NCBI RefSeq assembly: GCF_910592395.1
Contig: NC_088313.1
Location: 20,972,437-21,036,436 of the forward strand
Source: Lineus longissimus
Lineage: Eukaryota > Nemertea > Pilidiophora > Heteronemertea > Lineidae
Length of the DNA stretch: 64,000 nt
Direction of reading: 5' to 3'
Positions within the stretch are counted from its first letter, which is position 1; each line of letters opens with the position of its first letter. Under the pieces are notes generated by a model. The model searched no databases. It was given only the letters and a program-made list of their open reading frames with translations, and had not been told where the DNA came from. Below are positions 1 to 11,467 of the stretch, piece by piece. Both the position numbers and the translations under genes were made by a program.

Positions 1-3000
1 TTAGCTTGGAACTCTTTGCACCCAATTACTCTTCCGCCAGCCTGACCTTGTCACAATCACGGCGCTTTTTCAATATGGCGACCACTTGAACAACGAAAGT
101 CCCTGTCAATCATTAAAGCCTTGATGGCCTCGGCGGTTAGACGGTTGCACGTGGCTTCGATGGTCACAGGTTCGAACCCCGGCGATTCTATTTTTTTCGT
201 GTTTTTTTAAAAAACATTTTGTTATTATTCATTCATGGACGTCTATCAGGCGCGGATCCAAGCGGGTGCACCAGACGCACGGCTCCTGATTGATATGTAA
301 ACTTTTTTTAATTGACCACTCATAAAATTTTGGAACAGAACTGTCCAGGAATTTTGATGAGAAATGCAGTGCACGCTCCCTCTTCTTCCAATTCCTAGAT
401 TCGCCGGCCCTCTATACCATCATCTTATACCATTATGCATATCATCATGAAGAAAACTCCTTCACCCGAACTTTTCAAGCTGAAGTACACACTGATTCCA
501 GGTGTTCGAGCACTCCAGAGAATGGTTTGACGAGTTGGCGCTAAATTCATTATTAGTGATGAGCATTTAGTTTGTAACTACAGTGATGAGCAGGCGGATA
601 GATTCAAATTACATATCATCTTCCTGGACACCTAATTCCCACACCCAAATTGTCCCGTCAAATCACGTGCACGGAGCTATATAACTACGATTGCCTTATG
701 CATGCGCACTTCCGACTCGAAAAGAATCGACTCGAATCTTAATTCAAATCCGCCATTGCTGATATCATTGGCGCCAAAGACTATTTCTTTTGACCCCGTT
801 GACCTCGCTTCTAAAAACATTTTGAGAAAGCCATTCAAACATTAAAATCAACTACGAACATTATCTATTATATCACCGAGCTATATAAATACGATATATC
901 AAGAAAAATCTGTCGCAATATTGAGTTATACGATTAGCTTGGAACTCTTTGCACCCAATTACTCTTCCGCCAGCCTGACCTCGTCACAATCACGGCGCTT
1001 TTTCAATATGGCGACCACTTGAACAACGAAAGTCCCTGTCAATCATTAAAGCCTTGATGGCCTCGGCGGTTAGACGGTTGCACTGTGGCTTCGATGGCCA
1101 CGGGTTCGAACCCCGGCGATTCTATTTTTTTCGTGTTTTTTTAAAAAACATTCTTGTTATTATTCATTCATGGACGTCTATCAGGCGCGGATCCAAGCGG
1201 GTGCACCAGACGCACGGCTCCTGATTGATATGTAAACTTTTTTTAATTGACCACTCATAAAATTTTGGAACAGAACTGTCCAGGAATTTTGATGAGAAAT
1301 GCAGTGCACGCTCCCTCTTCTTCCAATTCCTAGATTCGCCGGCCCTCTATACCATCATCTTATACCATTATGTATATCATCATGAAGAAAACTCCTTCAC
1401 CCGAACTTTTCAAGCTGAAGTACACACTGATTCCAGGTGTTCGAGCACTCCAGAGAATGGTTTGACGAGTTGGCGCTAAATTCATTATTAGTGATGAGCA
1501 TTTAGTTTGTAACTACAGTGTTGAGCAGGCGGATAGATTCAAATTACATATCATCTTCCTGGACACCTAATTCCCACACCCAAATTGTCCCGTCAAATCA
1601 CGTGCACGGAGCTATATAACTACGATTGCCTTATGCATGCGCACTTCCGACTCGAAAAGAATCGACTCGAATCTTAATTCAAATCCGTCATTGCTGATAT
1701 CATTGGCGCCAAAGACTATTTCTTTTGACCCCGTTGACCTCGCTTCTAAAAACATTTTGAGAAAGCCATTCAAACATTAAAATCAACTACGAACATTATC
1801 TATTATATCACCGAGCTATATAAATACGATATATCAAGAAAAATCTGTCGCAATATTGAGTTATACGATTAGCTTGGAACTCTTTGTACCCAATTACTCT
1901 TCCGCCAGCCTGACCTCGTCACAATCACGGCGCTTTTTCAATATGGCGACCACTTGAACAACGAAAGTCCCTGTCAATCATTAAAGCCTTGATGGCCTCG
2001 GCGGTTAGACGGTTGCACTGTGGATTCGATGGTCATGGGTTCGAACCCCGGCGAATCTATTTTTTTCGTGTTTTTTTAAAAAACATTCTTGTTATTATTC
2101 ATTCATGGACGTCTATCAGGCGCGGATCCAAGCGGGTGCACCAGACGCACGGCTCCTGATTGATATGTAAACTTTTTTTAATTGACCACTCATGAAATTT
2201 TGGAAGAGAACTGTCCAGGAATTTTGATGAGAAATGCAGTGCACGCTCCCTCTTCTTCCAATTCCTAGATTCGCCGACCCTCTATACCATCATCTTATAC
2301 CATTATGTATATCATCATGAAGAAAACTCCTTCACCCGAACTTTTCAAGTTGAAGTACACACTGATTCCAGGTGTTCGAGCACTCCAGAGAATGGTTTGA
2401 CGAGTTGGCGCTAAATTCATTATTAGTGATGAGCATTTAGTTTGTAACTACAGTGATGAGCAGGCGGATAGATTCAAATTACATATCATCTTCCTGGACA
2501 CCTAATTCCCACACCCAAATTGTCCCGTCAAATCACGTGCACGGAGCTATATAACTACGATTGCCTTATGCATGCGCACTTCCGACTCGAAAAGAATCGA
2601 CTCGAATCTTAATTCAAATCCGCCATTGCTGATATCATTGGCGCCAAAGACTATTTCTTTTGACCCCGTTGACCTCGCTTCTAAAAACATTTTGAGAAAG
2701 CCATTCAAACATTAAAATCAACTACGAACATTATCTATTATATCACCGAGCTATATAAATACGATATATCAAGAAAAATCTGTCGCAATATTGAGTTATA
2801 CGATTAGCTTGGAACTCTTTGTACCCAATTACCCTTCCGCCAGCCTGACCTCGTCACAATCACGGCGCTTTTTCAATATGGCGACCACTTGAACAACGAA
2901 AGTCCCTGTCAATCATTAAAGCCTTGATGGCCTCGGCGGTTAGACGGTTGCACTGTGGATTCGATGGTCATGGGTTCGAACCCCGGCGAATCTATTTTTT

Positions 3001-6000
3001 TCGTGTTTTTTTTAAAAACATTCTTGTTATTATTCATTCATGGACGTCTATCAGGCGCGGATCCAAGCGGGTGCACCAGACGCACGGCTCCTGATTGATA
3101 TGTAAACTTTTTTTAATTGACCACTCATGAAATTTTGGAAGAGAACTGTCCAGGAATTTTGATGAGAAATGCAGTGCACGCTCCCTCTTCTTCCAATTCC
3201 TAGATTCGCCGACCCTCTATACCATCATCTTATACCATTATGTATATCATCATGAAGAAAACTCCTTCACCCGAACTTTTCAAGTTGAAGTACACACTGA
3301 TTCCAGGTGTTCGAGCACTCCAGAGAATGGTTTGACGAGTTGGCGCTAAATTCATTATTAGTGATGAGCATTTAGTTTGTAACTACAGTGATGAGCAGGC
3401 GGATAGATTCAAATTACATATCATCTTCCTGGACACCTAATTCCCACACCCAAATTGTCCCGTCAAATCACGTGCACGGAGCTATATAACTACGATATCC
3501 TTATGCATGCGCACTTCCGACTCGAAAAGAATCGACTCGAATCTTAATTCAAATCCGCCATTGCTGATATCATTGGCGCCAAAGACTATTTCTTTTGACC
3601 CCGTTGACCTCGCTTCTAAAAACATTTTGAGAAAGCCATTCAAACATTAAAATCAACTACGAACATTATCTATTATATCACCGAGCTATATAAATACGAT
3701 ATATCAAGAAAAATCTGTCGCAATATTGAGTTATACGATTAGCTTGGAACTCTTTGTACCCAATTACTCTTCCGCCAGCCTGACCTCGTCACAATCACGG
3801 CGCTTTTTCAATATGGCGACCACTTGAACAACGAAAGTCCCTGTCAATCATTAAAGCCTTGATGGCCTCGGCGGTTAGACGGTTGCACTGTGGATTCGAT
3901 GGTCATGGGTTCGAACCCCGGCGAATCTATTTTTTTCGTGTTTTTTTAAAAAACATTCTTGTTATTATTCATTCATGGACGTCTATCAGGCGCGGATCCA
4001 AGCGGGTGCACCAGACGCACGGCTCCTGATTGATATGTAAACTTTTTTTAATTGACCACTCATGAAATTTTGGAACAGAACTGTCCAGGAATTCTGATGA
4101 GAAATGCAGTGCACGCTCCCTCTTCTTCCAATTCCTAGATTCGCCTACCCTCTATACCATCATCTTATACCATTATGTATATCATCATGAAGAAAACTCC
4201 TTCACCCGAACTTTTCAAGCTGAAGTACACACTGATTCCAGGTGTTCGAGCACTCCAGAGAATGGTTTGACGAGTTGGCGCTAAATTCATTATTAGTGAT
4301 GAGCATTTAGTTTGTAACTACAGTGATGAGCAGGCGGATAGATTCAAATTACATATCATCTTCCTGGACACCTAATTCCCACACCCAAATTGTCCCGTCA
4401 AATCACGTGCACGGAGCTATATAACTACGATTGCCTTATGCATGCGCACTTCCGACTCGAAAAGAATCGACTCGAATCTTAATTCAAATCCGCCATTGCT
4501 GATATCATTGGCGCCAATGACTATTTCTTTTGACCCCGTTGACCTCGCTTCTAAAAACATTTTGAGAAAGCCATTCAAACATTAAAATCAACTACGAACA
4601 TTATCTATTATATCACCGAGCTATATAAATACGATATATCAAGAAAAATCTGTCGCAATATTGAGTTATACGATTAGCTTGGAACTCTTTGTACCCAATT
4701 ACTCTTCCGCCAGCCTGACCTCGTCACAATCACGGCGCTTTTTCAATATGGCGACCACTTGAACAACGAAAGTCCCTGTCAATCATTAAAGCCTTGATGG
4801 CCTCGGCGGTTAGACGGTTGCACTGTGGCTTCGATGGTCACAGGTTCGAACCCCGGCGAATCGATTTTTTTCGTGTTTTTTTAAAAAACATTCTTGTTAT
4901 TATTCATTCATGGACGTTTATCAGGCGCGGATCCAAGCGGGTGCACCAGACGCACGGCTCCTGATTGATATGTAAACTTTTTTTAATTGACCACTCATGA
5001 AATTTTGGAACAGAACTGTCCAGGAATTCTGATGAGAAATGCAGTGCACGCTCCCTCTTCTTCCAATTCCTAGATTCGCCGGCCCTCTATACCATCATGT
5101 TATACCATTATGTATATCATCATGAAGAAAACTCCTTCACCCGAACTTTTCAAGCTGAAGTACACACTGATTCCAGGTGTTCGAGCACTCCAGAGAATGG
5201 TTTGACGAGTTGGCGCTAAATTCATTATTAGTGATGAGCATTTAGTTTGTAACTACAGTGATGAGCAGGCGGATAGATTCAAATTACATATCATCTTCCT
5301 GGACACCTAATTCCCACACCCAAATTGTCCCGTCAAATCACGTGCACGGAGCTATATAACTACGATTGCCTTATGCATGCGCACTTCCGACTCGAAAAGA
5401 ATCGACTCGAATCTTAATTCAAATCCGCCATTGCTGATATCATTGGCGCCAAAGACTATTTCTTTTGACCCCGTTGACCTCGCTTCTAAAAACATTTTGA
5501 GAAAGCCATTCAAACATTAAAATCAACTACGAACATTATCTATTATATCACCGAGCTATATAAATACGATATATCAAGAAAAATCTGTCGCAATATTGAG
5601 TTATACGATTAGCTTGGAACTCTTTGTACCCAATTACTCTTCCGCCAGCCTGACCTCGTCACAATCACGGCGCTTTTTCAATATGGCGACCACTTTAACA
5701 ACGAAAGTCCCTGTCAATCATTAAAGCCTTGATGGCCTCGGCGGTTAGACGGTTGCACTGTGGCGATGGTCACGGGTTCGAACCCCGGCGAATCTATTTT
5801 TTTCGTGTTTTTTTTAAAAACATTCTTGTTATTATTCATTCATGGACGTTTATCAGGCGCGGATCCAAGCGGGTGCACCAGACGCACGGCTCCTGATTGA
5901 TATGTAAACTTTTTTTAATTGACCACTCATGAAATTTTGGAACAGACCTGTCCAGGAATTTTGATGAGAAATGCAGTGCACGCTCCCTCTTCTTCCGATT

Positions 6001-6196
6001 CGTAGATTCGCCGGCCCTCTTATACCATCATCTTATACCATTATGTATATCATCATGAAGAAAACTCCTTCACCCGAACTTTTCAAGCTGAAGTACACAC
6101 TGATTTAGGTGTTCGAGCACTCCAGGGAATGGTTTGACGAGTTTGCGCTAAATTCATTATTAGTGATGAGCATTTAGTTTGTAACTGCAGTGATGA
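1..6196. repeat. 935-bp satellite array, about 6.6 units
   Basis: Head-to-tail units begin at 1, 934, 1869, 2804, 3739, 4674 and 5609, so the first is 933 bp and the rest are 935 bp. The last unit stops at about 6196, where similarity ends abruptly at 'gtgatgacc'. By eye the units differ at only a handful of positions. Units 3 to 5 share derived variants such as 'tggattcgatggtcatggg', which suggests recent local duplication or conversion. The last unit is the most divergent, with a 3-bp deletion in the tRNA-like part and several substitutions, as expected at an array edge. Each unit holds a tRNA-like block, two TATA-like stretches ('gctatataactac', 'gctatataaatac') and no long ORF. The array probably continues left of the window. 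Confidence 0.97.
1056..1131 (+). other. tRNA-like Pol III-type module of the satellite unit
   Basis: This is the unit-2 copy; equivalent blocks sit at the same offset in every unit. It has a D-arm-like A-box region (TGGCCTCGGCGGTTAGACGG), a B-box match (GGTTCGAACCC, 1103-1113) inside a TTCGAAC T-loop with a four-pair GC stem, and a T7 run just downstream that could stop Pol III. No acceptor stem pairs the two ends and the anticodon arm is poor, so it is not a functional tRNA gene. A tRNA-derived SINE head trapped in the satellite is the simplest reading. Some units carry changes that weaken the T stem (unit 1 has CACAGG before the loop). Confidence 0.7.
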
Positions 6197-8113
6197 CCAG
6201 TGTTCCCCAGCCACGTTACTTCTTCAGGCTTTGTGAGAGCAGTGTGGTTCCTGCCTCCCCTGCTGCCAATTGATGAAGTTGCTCTTTAAGGTAAGTATTG
6301 GTTGGTGAAAAAACCGATGGTGGAGACTGGTGCATGTTCAGCCTGTTTTCGTGCTCATTGGTATGTCTCCTTCACTAACTACAGGTAAGCCCTCGACGTG
6401 TTAATGTTAATGGAGATGGTGTCAACAAGAGAGAGGAATGCTGAAAGGTAACGTTTACATGAAGGTAAAGCGTTTACAAAGGATCTACACTGTATAGCTT
6501 ACTAGCTACGGGCATACATGTTATACCTGTTTGTATATTATTAGTATTGGTGTTCATGATAGTTTAACCTCTTTATATCACCACAATGAAGGGAATTGAT
6601 TTTCAGTTAGATAGAAGAGCAACGTTCAAGTTGAAAACAGAATCCAAACAATCTTAAAAAGCTTTTCATTCAGTGGTAATTTCGGACCAATTACAAAAGT
6701 ATCGGATGGCTTCTTTCTGGTCCGACCAATCAAAGGTGACCAGCACCTCAACAATGCTCAATAGGAAGAGCTGAGCAATGCTTTTCAACTTTTCTCCAAT
6801 CAAGAGACAGTTGTCGTGCTCGGTGTGACCCGATGGAGAATCTTCGCCTTGGCCAGGGCTGGAGTAACTGATGAGTTTGGAAGCTGCGCAAAGAGATTGT
6901 TAGCTATTATTCAGCAAGCAGTGTTCTTAATGTTGACGTTTGATATTCTGGATCGATATGGAAGCGAATGATCGGGGAACGGGGAATTTAGATCTGATCA
7001 GCATTGTTATGTTCTGATATGTGACCTACGTCATTGCAGTTAGAAGAAAGGCAGAAGCCGTGCGATTTTTCACTCGGGAAAGTTATTATTGTGAGTTGCA
7101 TCGAGTCGGAGATCGCTTCGCCTCTCCAACCGTATATCTGTGACTTTGGAGTAATCGCTTCCATGTTGGCCTAATTATCCGAGTATTTCTCGAACAGCTG
7201 CGAGCAAGCATCGCTACACCTGTCGAACCAGGGACCAATATAGAATAGCTCCCAAAACCTATCGATAAATGTGAATTAATATCTGTTGATCAATTCATGA
7301 ATATCCGTATATCAATTCATAAAACACGGCCATGTGTTACAGCGGACCTGAATGCATGTTCTGAGAGATTTTAAATAATATTACAAAATAGCTTGTAAGT
7401 TCCATACAAAATGCTCTCACCACTTTCGCTTCGTAATGGAATTATAATTGATTTTTAGAATCGAAATAGTCCTACATGGTTTCATATCGTTCACATGGAA
7501 AGAAGCATAGAGATGTACACGAACATGTCAGATCTGATGAGCCAGACGAACGGATTCTTGCTTGGCACCAGCTGTTTTCAATACTCCGCCTCTCGATATT
7601 TTGTATACGACATGGGAGTAAAAAAAGCCTGATTTTGGGAGGAATTGTAGGTCGTCTGGCAATGTTGTATAAATAAACATAATCGTCACTCTGACTGGCT
7701 GACTTGCTAACTTTATGTTAGTTGCATAGTTGGACGAAAAGACCGAAAAACCATATCGTTGGTTCAATCAAAAATCGACTCAAAGAATTTGACCAGTTCC
7801 ACCAGCTTGTGTGGCGAATTGCAAGAACCTTTCTTAACGAACATAACGAAAATTTGGTCATCAGCAACATTCTGGTGTCAAGTCCAGTGTCCCTTAATGC
7901 AGATGGTCAATCATGATTGCTGAACGCGGTAAAGGGCTTAAGGAGACTGAAGCTCGCTGGATGAATGGTCAATGGCCTGGACATACCACGTCGATGGTGA
8001 AATGGCGCCGATTATCGAATTCTTCCAAGTGAGCAGCGGTACCATGGCAACTGACTATCATCCAGATGATGGGCGGCATAACTGCTAGGGATTGTGATTT
8101 TGAATCAAACTCC

Positions 8114-8230
8114 GAGAGCGTTACCCATGATTCGGCGATGGGCAACTGCCCAGAGAGCGTTACCCATGATTCGGCGATGGGCAACTGCCCAGAGAGCGTT
8201 ACCCATGATTCGGCGAAGGGCAACTGCCCA
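8114..8230. repeat. 39-bp minisatellite, three copies
   Basis: Three consecutive copies of a 39-bp unit containing 'gcgttacccatgattcggcg' and 'gggcaactgccca'. Copy 3 has one substitution (gaaggg for gatggg). Because 39 is divisible by 3, both strands stay open across it (plus ESVTHDSAMGNCP, minus GQLPIAESWVTLS). No gene context supports coding. Part of the unit is palindromic (TGGGCA..TGCCCA). Confidence 0.9.
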
Positions 8231-8915
8231 GAGGTCGTAAATGTTCATAACAGCTGAGAATGAGATTCAAGCAATCAGCTGCACCTTTATTTTCACCAGA
8301 ACATTCAGACACCTGACTATTGCAGATACATTGCTTTTCCCTCACTTCTGAAGATCGATATATTCTTCTAAAATCAAGATCTGAAATCCGTCAGGCATAA
8401 TTGCGGGGAAAGGACTTTTTCTATCAACTAGCCAGGAAACATGTTTGACAGTCAAGTATGTGGCCTGCGATCGTGGTACCTCAGATTAAAGACTTTGACC
8501 CAACTAAGCGGTTTAACTATGGTACATTGAGGTTAAGCAAAATATGAAACATATAGGCTTTTTTATCCCGCATTTTTTTACGGATTACAGACAACCGTTC
8601 AGCCGATACAATTTACCGTCGTCATACACCAATATTTTCTCTTCAACTTTTGGTTTCGCATGAACCTGATGGCGACATGTCAGAAGCAAGAATATCCTTT
8701 ACAAAGACATGGTGTGTTCCAATGTATGGCAGGCGACAGTTATATAGATCATTCCGAAAACCTCAGTGATTAAACGGCGATTAGCAGAAATAAACAAATT
8801 AAAGATATGACAATTCCCTGAAACAAAAGATATTTGACTAAGTGGTGATGTGACTTGACGTGACCATCCTCCAGATAGATTGTGGTTATTAATTTTGCAA
8901 ACTACATTCAATGAT

Positions 8916-8940
8916 GTGAGAGCTTCAAGCCGAGATAGAC
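8916..8940. repeat. Short direct duplication of receptor exon end
   Basis: These 25 bases match 9027-9051 at 23 positions. The duplicated piece re-encodes VYLGLKLS on the minus strand about 110 bp past the exon donor, within the putative intron. It reads into a stop and has no splice site, so it is a small duplication scar rather than an exon. Confidence 0.7.
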
Positions 8941-9012
8941 TACTATTGGTGGTAGTTTCTTGGATCTGTGAATGACCAATAAGATGACTAGATAGTTCAA
9001 ACGTATACTTAC

Positions 9013-9228
9013 CACATCGATGAGTTGTGAGAGCTTCAGGCCGAGGTAGACTGTGAGCGTATCACTGTTATTCCCCACCGGCCGCACAAGCTTGTTGTAG
9101 CCACTGCTTTTGAGCAAATCATCGTAGAGTTTCTTGGCATCTTGGTTTGCTCTGCTCCCCGCAATGAGCAGAACCAAGAGGAAGACACTGTAGTATATCA
9201 CATAGAAAACAGCATTCATGTTGGCCAT
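9013..9228 (-). CDS. Nicotinic acetylcholine receptor-like subunit, first coding exon (partial)
   Basis: A single exon of 72 codons. It opens with a hydrophobic signal peptide (residues about 1-27), then [12 protein letters not shown], an YNKLVRPV element and [11 protein letters not shown]. This is the conserved start of the extracellular ligand-binding domain of Cys-loop acetylcholine-gated channels. It ends in phase 0 at a good donor (GATGTG then GTAAGT, GT at 9012-9011), matching the family's usual boundary after QLIDV. I found no second exon, loop motifs or transmembrane segments between here and the satellite. The rest of the gene may lie left of the window across the array, or this may be an orphaned fragment. 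The start is the only upstream ATG giving a signal peptide. Confidence 0.75.
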
Positions 9229-11467
9229 TAAGTCTGCTACATCCCTGATTAAAATTCCTGCGAGCTCGAGGGCTCTAACTCGTTAGGCATGGACGTGACT
9301 TCTGGCTTGCTTCTACTGGCCTGGCGAAGCTTTACCATTGATTACCAATACTTGTATTCGGAAAGGTGGTGTACTCTGGTGGTGGTTACAGAACTGCACC
9401 GGCGCTCTCTTTTTGATGACTGGTGCTGCTGGTGTGTCTGATCATCGCTATATCTCTGATATGTGGGCAGATTAGAGCACCAGAGCTGTGACTTGGTCTC
9501 CTAGCTTATTGTGCTGGCAAAGCCTTTCCATTCCTATGCTTGCATCGGACGGGCATTGTCAATGTGTACAGTGCTATATGTGTTGATATCCATACCAAAT
9601 TGCTGATATGGGTATACATTGTATATATTATATCCACCGACTTTTCCAGACTGCCTTCAGTTGGCCTAGGCCTATAATAGTACGTGTACTCAGCACTTCG
9701 CATTTCGGTGTGCTTGTTTCACCAACTTGGATTGTAAAGGGTAAATAGCTCGTTTTCATAGACTCCTAGGGTAGGCCATTGCGACATCCTATATGGATCT
9801 CCTTACCGGGCGAAAGAACGATGCCGGTCCAAGGTGCGTCTGGAGTGTAGACATAACCAGTGGTTTTCAATTTTCTATACGACATAGCAGGAAAAAAGCC
9901 TGATCTCAGGATGCCACTGCCGAGTACCTGTGCAATGCAACAAAATCGGGCTCCCACCCTTGATCACTAATCACTTATGATCACGCCTCAGTGGTATAGC
10001 CTAGTAGCCGCGCGGGGCTCAACATTCTTGAGTACGTATGATTATTTTGGTATCATGCATCGGACCAGCATTTGTACGTCTAGACTTCCGGGGCAGTCTA
10101 TTTCGTCAGGGACGAGGCCGGTCCACTGCGTCCGGAGTGTAATGTACACGTCTTGACGTGCTTAGCCAATCAGCGCACAGTTACCAATTATCTCTTCCAT
10201 CATGTTATGTCTCTGTTCTACGTTACTGCCATTTTGTACAAAATACTTACATCTGACGGAAATTACCGATTTGTTACGACTAATTCCGAAGTAAAGACAA
10301 CTAAAATACAGATTAATCGGCCCGTAAAAGTAAATATTTTTACACTTATACCAATTTTCGTACACACATTTTTACACAATTGTATGTATTGTACCCTATA
10401 TTTCTTGTTTTATTTAGGAAAAGGAGAGAACTATATTTGCAGCGACGGAATATGAGATCGTGTGACAGTTTAAATCTGGTAGTAGGGAGCTCTTAATATT
10501 CATACACTTAACGATAAGCTGATTACAGCGTTGAATGGCTGCGATCACAAAAATTGGGTTGGAGATTGACCGAGACAAGCAAAATGGCCGTCGCGGTGGC
10601 GTGATTTGTAAGTCGACCTTGGTTGTACTAGTTCGATCATGATTGCCAGGCATGATTTCAAAATACCGACATTAGAAAACAGAATAATGAGACAATGTTT
10701 GCTTGATGTGTCATTGGCGTAAGATACCTGTGTGATTGATAAGATGGCAGTTTTCAGTCGATTTGTGTCTGTTGTTTGTCCGACATTAGATCCAAAATCA
10801 CTGGGTCCTTAAGTCGGATGTTTGGTTAGGCATGGGAAATTCTTATTTATTGAACCTTAGCTTGGCTTATGAGATAGATTTATCCACGGTTCAACAAGAT
10901 ATGGTTAAATATTACAATCCCCGATCGGAAATGACGTAGTTTGATCACATTCAACTATAAATTGGCAACTGATGACCTTTTTGGGGGGGCGTGTTGTTGT
11001 GAACGGCGATTGCAACTTGTTCCATAGATGGCAGGCCTCTCCTGGCAGTCCAGACGAGATGGTGCAACTGCAGGAGCTCCGGAGGTCTTAGACGCAGAAA
11101 AATGGGCTTTTTCGTACTAATCTGGTCCCTTTTCGGATGAAAAATGGTGTTCCCCCTCCTCACGAGGTCCTCCTAGTCCTAGCCCCCCCCCCCCAGGGCG
11201 ATGACTAAAATGATTGGAGCCCTGATTTATACCGATATAAACGAACCCAGTTGGCAGCCATCTTTCATTTGACTTGGAGGAAATTTTAGGGCTTCCCAAG
11301 TTACTGGACGCTTGTATTGTAAGGTTAGACAACATCCCCTTGTCTTACACCAACATGTATATTCCATTCAGATCTTGACCGTAATATTGGCAGTGATTCT
11401 AAAGCCTCTGTAACCTGCTGTGTTGAGAAGGAAACGCTCAGAAGACAGAACCGGAATGAAGTTGGAA
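9229..11467. other. Intergenic region before pantothenate kinase
   Basis: No gene recognised. It holds degenerate repeat fragments: the phrase 'tatacgacat' followed by a purine tract and 'aaaaaagcctgat' occurs near 7605 and again near 9878, and related 'ggccggtccactgcgtc' / 'gccggtccaaggtgcgtc' phrases occur near 10110 and 9820. These look like pieces of an old dispersed repeat. A C12 tract lies at 11183-11194. The end of this interval should contain the pantothenate kinase promoter, but I see no clear core element. Confidence 0.5.

Larger units (their letters stand above)
6197..9012. other. Gene-poor flank of the satellite
   Basis: Unique-looking AT-rich DNA between the satellite and the receptor exon. 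Short ORFs here have no recognisable similarity and no convincing splice sites. The only clear structure is the 39-bp tandem repeat at 8114-8230. I looked on the minus strand for the next receptor exon (a DEKNQ-type motif) and did not find it. Confidence 0.6.

Noticed and set aside
1056-1131. Functional tRNA gene in each satellite unit
   Set aside because: No acceptor stem and a poor anticodon arm; only D-arm and T-arm signals remain.
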